Origin: Roseivirga ehrenbergii
GTDB lineage: Bacteria; Bacteroidota; Bacteroidia; Cytophagales; Cyclobacteriaceae
DNA length: 64,000 nt
Assembly: GCF_001593005.1 (NCBI RefSeq)
Contig: NZ_LQZQ01000002.1
Location: 1 to 64,000 of the forward strand
Reading direction: 5' to 3'
The notes beneath the pieces are model-generated. The model saw only the letters and a list, made by a program, of their open reading frames with translations. It had not been told where the DNA came from and ran no database searches. Made by a program: the position numbers and the translations under genes. This document shows positions 62,106 through 64,000 of the stretch, piece after piece. Position 1 is the stretch's first letter. Each line of letters starts with the position of its first letter.

Positions 62106-63377
62106 TTAAATTTTATCGAAGCCAGTATATGGCACTAAAACTTCTGGAATATTGATTCCGTCTGGTGTTTGGTTGTTCTCTAAAATGGCCGCTATAATTC
62201 TCGGTAAAGCCAAGGCACTTCCATTTAGCGTATGTAACAACTGGATCTTCTTATTCTCGTCTTTGTATCTCAATTTTAATCTGTTGGCTTGGAAAGTCTC
62301 GAAATTACTTACAGAGCTTACTTCCAACCACTTTTCTTGCGCAGCAGAATACACTTCAAAATCAAAGGTAAGGGCAGAAGTAAAGCCAATGTCTCCACCG
62401 CAAAGCCTTAAAATTCGGTATTGCAGCCCAAGCTTTTCAAGCAAACTCGCCACGTGATTACACATGTCATCCAGCGCTTTGTAAGAATCTTCCGCCTTGC
62501 ATACTTGAACAATTTCTACTTTATCAAACTGATGCAATCTATTCAAACCACGAACGTGTGCTCCCCAGCTTCCAGCCTCTCTTCTAAAACAAGGCGTAAA
62601 ACCCGTGTGCTTAATTGGTAGCTGGTCTTCACTTACAATTACATCTCTATACAAGTTAGTAATTGGCACTTCGGCAGTAGGAATAAGATACAAATTCTCA
62701 TTCCCCACATGGTACATTTGCCCTTCCTTATCTGGCAACTGCCCCGTAGCATAACCCGAAGCCTCATTTACCATAATTGGAGGTTGTACTTCAGAAAAGC
62801 CTGCGGCTACGGCTTCGTCTAAGAAGAAGTTGACTAAAGAGCGCTGCAAACGAGCGCCCTTCCCTTTGTACACCGGAAATCCAGCGCCAGTGATTTTAAT
62901 ACCTAGGTCAAAGTCAATAATGTCGTACTGTTTGATCAAATCCCAATGCGGAACTGCGCCTGCATGAAGCTTAGGAGCTTCACCAACCGTTTTCACAACT
63001 TCATTGTCCTCGTCTGTATTTCCTGATGGAACCGAAGGATGAGGCACATTTGGAATTGTATACAACAAAGCTAGAAGTTCCTTTTCTACTTGATCCTTCG
63101 CTTCTGCCAATTCTTTGCTGGCAGACTTCAGCTCGGCAGTTTTACTTTTAATGGCTTCGGCCTCTTCGCGTTTTCCGGCCTTCATTAAGCCACCAATTTC
63201 TTTGGCTAGTGCATTTGCTTCTGCCAAATTGGAGTCGAGGCTTTGTTGCGATGATTTACGTTTTTCATCAAGCGCGATGGCCTGATCCAAAACTTGTTCA
63301 ACATTAGGGAAATTACGTTTTTTCAATCCCTCAATTACCCTTTCTTTCTCCGTTACAATTTGGCTGATTTGCAGCAT
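62106..63377 (-). CDS. serS: Seryl-tRNA synthetase
   Basis: A 423-residue class II aminoacyl-tRNA synthetase that charges tRNA-Ser. The N-terminal 110 residues form the tRNA-binding coiled-coil arm. Motif 2 is TPCFRREAGSWGAHVRGLNR, and motif 3 is LNGSALALPRIIAAILEN. Length and all motifs are normal. It lies upstream of the GNAT gene on the same strand. Confidence 0.97.
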   Translation of the reverse strand: MLQISQIVTEKERVIEGLKKRNFPNVEQVLDQAIALDEKRKSSQQSLDSNLAEANALAKEIGGLMKAGKREEAEAIKSKTAELKSASKELAEAKDQVEKELLALLYTIPNVPHPSVPSGNTDEDNEVVKTVGEAPKLHAGAVPHWDLIKQYDIIDFDLGIKITGAGFPVYKGKGARLQRSLVNFFLDEAVAAGFSEVQPPIMVNEASGYATGQLPDKEGQMYHVGNENLYLIPTAEVPITNLYRDVIVSEDQLPIKHTGFTPCFRREAGSWGAHVRGLNRLHQFDKVEIVQVCKAEDSYKALDDMCNHVASLLEKLGLQYRILRLCGGDIGFTSALTFDFEVYSAAQEKWLEVSSVSNFETFQANRLKLRYKDENKKIQLLHTLNGSALALPRIIAAILENNQTPDGINIPEVLVPYTGFDKI

Positions 63378-63636
63378 AACTTAATATTCGTTTATAGCGG
63401 CAAAGTAAATCAATTCCTACAAAAAAGAGGGTGTAAAACCAGCTAACTATATCCTTTTTGTTAAAATTACCGTTGAATGTTTGATAAGTAGACGGAGATG
63501 CTCTATACTTGCGTGTTCCTAGGATGAGAGTGATCTTTTTCTGCACATCATCTCTTGAATTACTCAAATAATTATTTCATTAATTTTAATTAACTCCCAC
63601 CCATTCGGATAAGGGATTCCCCCAAAGTATAAATCT

Positions 63637-64000
63637 ATGTACACCATTGAAGAATTGAAGCTAATGCTGCTTTCAGAACTGAAAGAAATTGCAGAAGCGA
63701 TGAGCTTGAAGAACTACAAAAAGCTCGGAAAACAAGAACTTATTTACGCCATTCTCGATCAACAAGCTCGAACTCCAGACGAAGCTTTACCAAAAAAAGC
63801 AGCCGTTAAGAAGGAAGAAACTACTAAAGAAGAAGCTCCTAAAGAAAAAACTGAAAGAGCCGAGCGTCCAAAAAGAAGAGTACAACGTGAAAACGTAACT
63901 GAAGTAAAAGCAGAAGATTCGGCCAAAAAGGATGACTCTACTGACGAAAAACAAGCTGAAGCAAAAGAGAATAAACCACGAGAGGCAAGAGCGCCAAGAC
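63637..64000 (+). CDS. rho: Transcription termination factor Rho (N-terminal part, cut by window end)
   Basis: An open frame from the ATG at 63637 to the window end (121 codons seen). It begins with the Rho N-terminal fold MYTIEELKLMLLSELKEIAE followed by SLKNYKKLGKQELIYAILDQQA, and then enters a Lys/Glu/Arg-rich low-complexity insertion typical of Bacteroidota Rho proteins. The RNA-binding and ATPase domains lie beyond the window. Confidence 0.9.
   Translation, partial: MYTIEELKLMLLSELKEIAEAMSLKNYKKLGKQELIYAILDQQARTPDEALPKKAAVKKEETTKEEAPKEKTERAERPKRRVQRENVTEVKAEDSAKKDDSTDEKQAEAKENKPREARAPR

Noticed and set aside
1-64000. CRISPR array, tRNA/rRNA genes, insertion sequences
   Set aside because: No regularly spaced repeat family, no cloverleaf-like sequence with a CCA-type end and no transposase or integrase motifs were seen on either strand.

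Overview
The window looks like the chromosome of a gliding-lineage, carotenoid-pigmented member of the Bacteroidota, most likely a marine Cytophagales-type bacterium. This is inferred from gene content: a GldB gliding lipoprotein, a protein with a type IX secretion (T9SS) C-terminal sorting domain, two TonB-dependent receptors, a MurF-alanine racemase fusion, a CrtW/CrtZ carotenoid cluster, an Rho factor with a charged N-terminal insertion, and -7 promoter boxes of the Bacteroidota type TAnnTTTG. Base composition is AT-rich. I see no tRNA, rRNA, CRISPR array, transposase or integrase.

Layout. 1-3.8 kb: a small protein of unknown function, endonuclease III, a glycosyltransferase, gldB and an outer-membrane barrel. 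3.8-5.1 kb: a small unknown gene facing two phage-repressor-like HTH genes, with repeated AACGATAA sites between them. 5.1-19.3 kb: a TonB-dependent receptor, an Lrp regulator, a VOC protein, a tricorn-type protease with a Rieske protein, a DUF418 membrane protein, a glycosylasparaginase divergent from a GH20 hexosaminidase that is interrupted by an in-frame TAG, then lipoproteins and YccF.

19.4-29.8 kb is the stand-out region. Five tightly coupled genes encode a PLD-SNF2 helicase, a DUF1016 PD-(D/E)XK nuclease, a large Eco57I-type adenine methylase, an ABC/RecF-type ATPase and an orphan 187-residue protein. This has the look of a restriction/defence operon, but it lacks the hallmark genes of DISARM and BREX, and I do not recognise it as a named system.

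29.9-53.2 kb: an ECF sigma factor, murF-alr, csaA, a ZnuD-like receptor, a HisA-like protein without the usual first catalytic Asp, an OmpR/histidine-kinase pair divergent from a T9SS cargo protein, lysA, a cytochrome c, a LytTR regulator divergent from a six-PAS histidine kinase, a giant phosphoesterase/kinase-like/Omp85 protein, an SdiA-regulated-type protein, and an HD-Pycsar-TM fusion. 53.3-54.1 kb: an orphan ABC ATPase.

54.1-60.9 kb: a carotenoid cluster on the minus strand (DUF422 protein, crtZ, a CarH-like MerR regulator, an ECF sigma factor, crtI, crtB, ispH, crtW). It has two copies of a 13-bp palindrome TTTGTT-S-AACAAA, immediately upstream of the sigma-crtI unit and of crtZ, which suggests one regulator controls both, plausibly the MerR protein encoded between them. 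The window ends with a DUF4286 protein, a small lipoprotein, a GNAT acetyltransferase, serS and the 5' part of rho.
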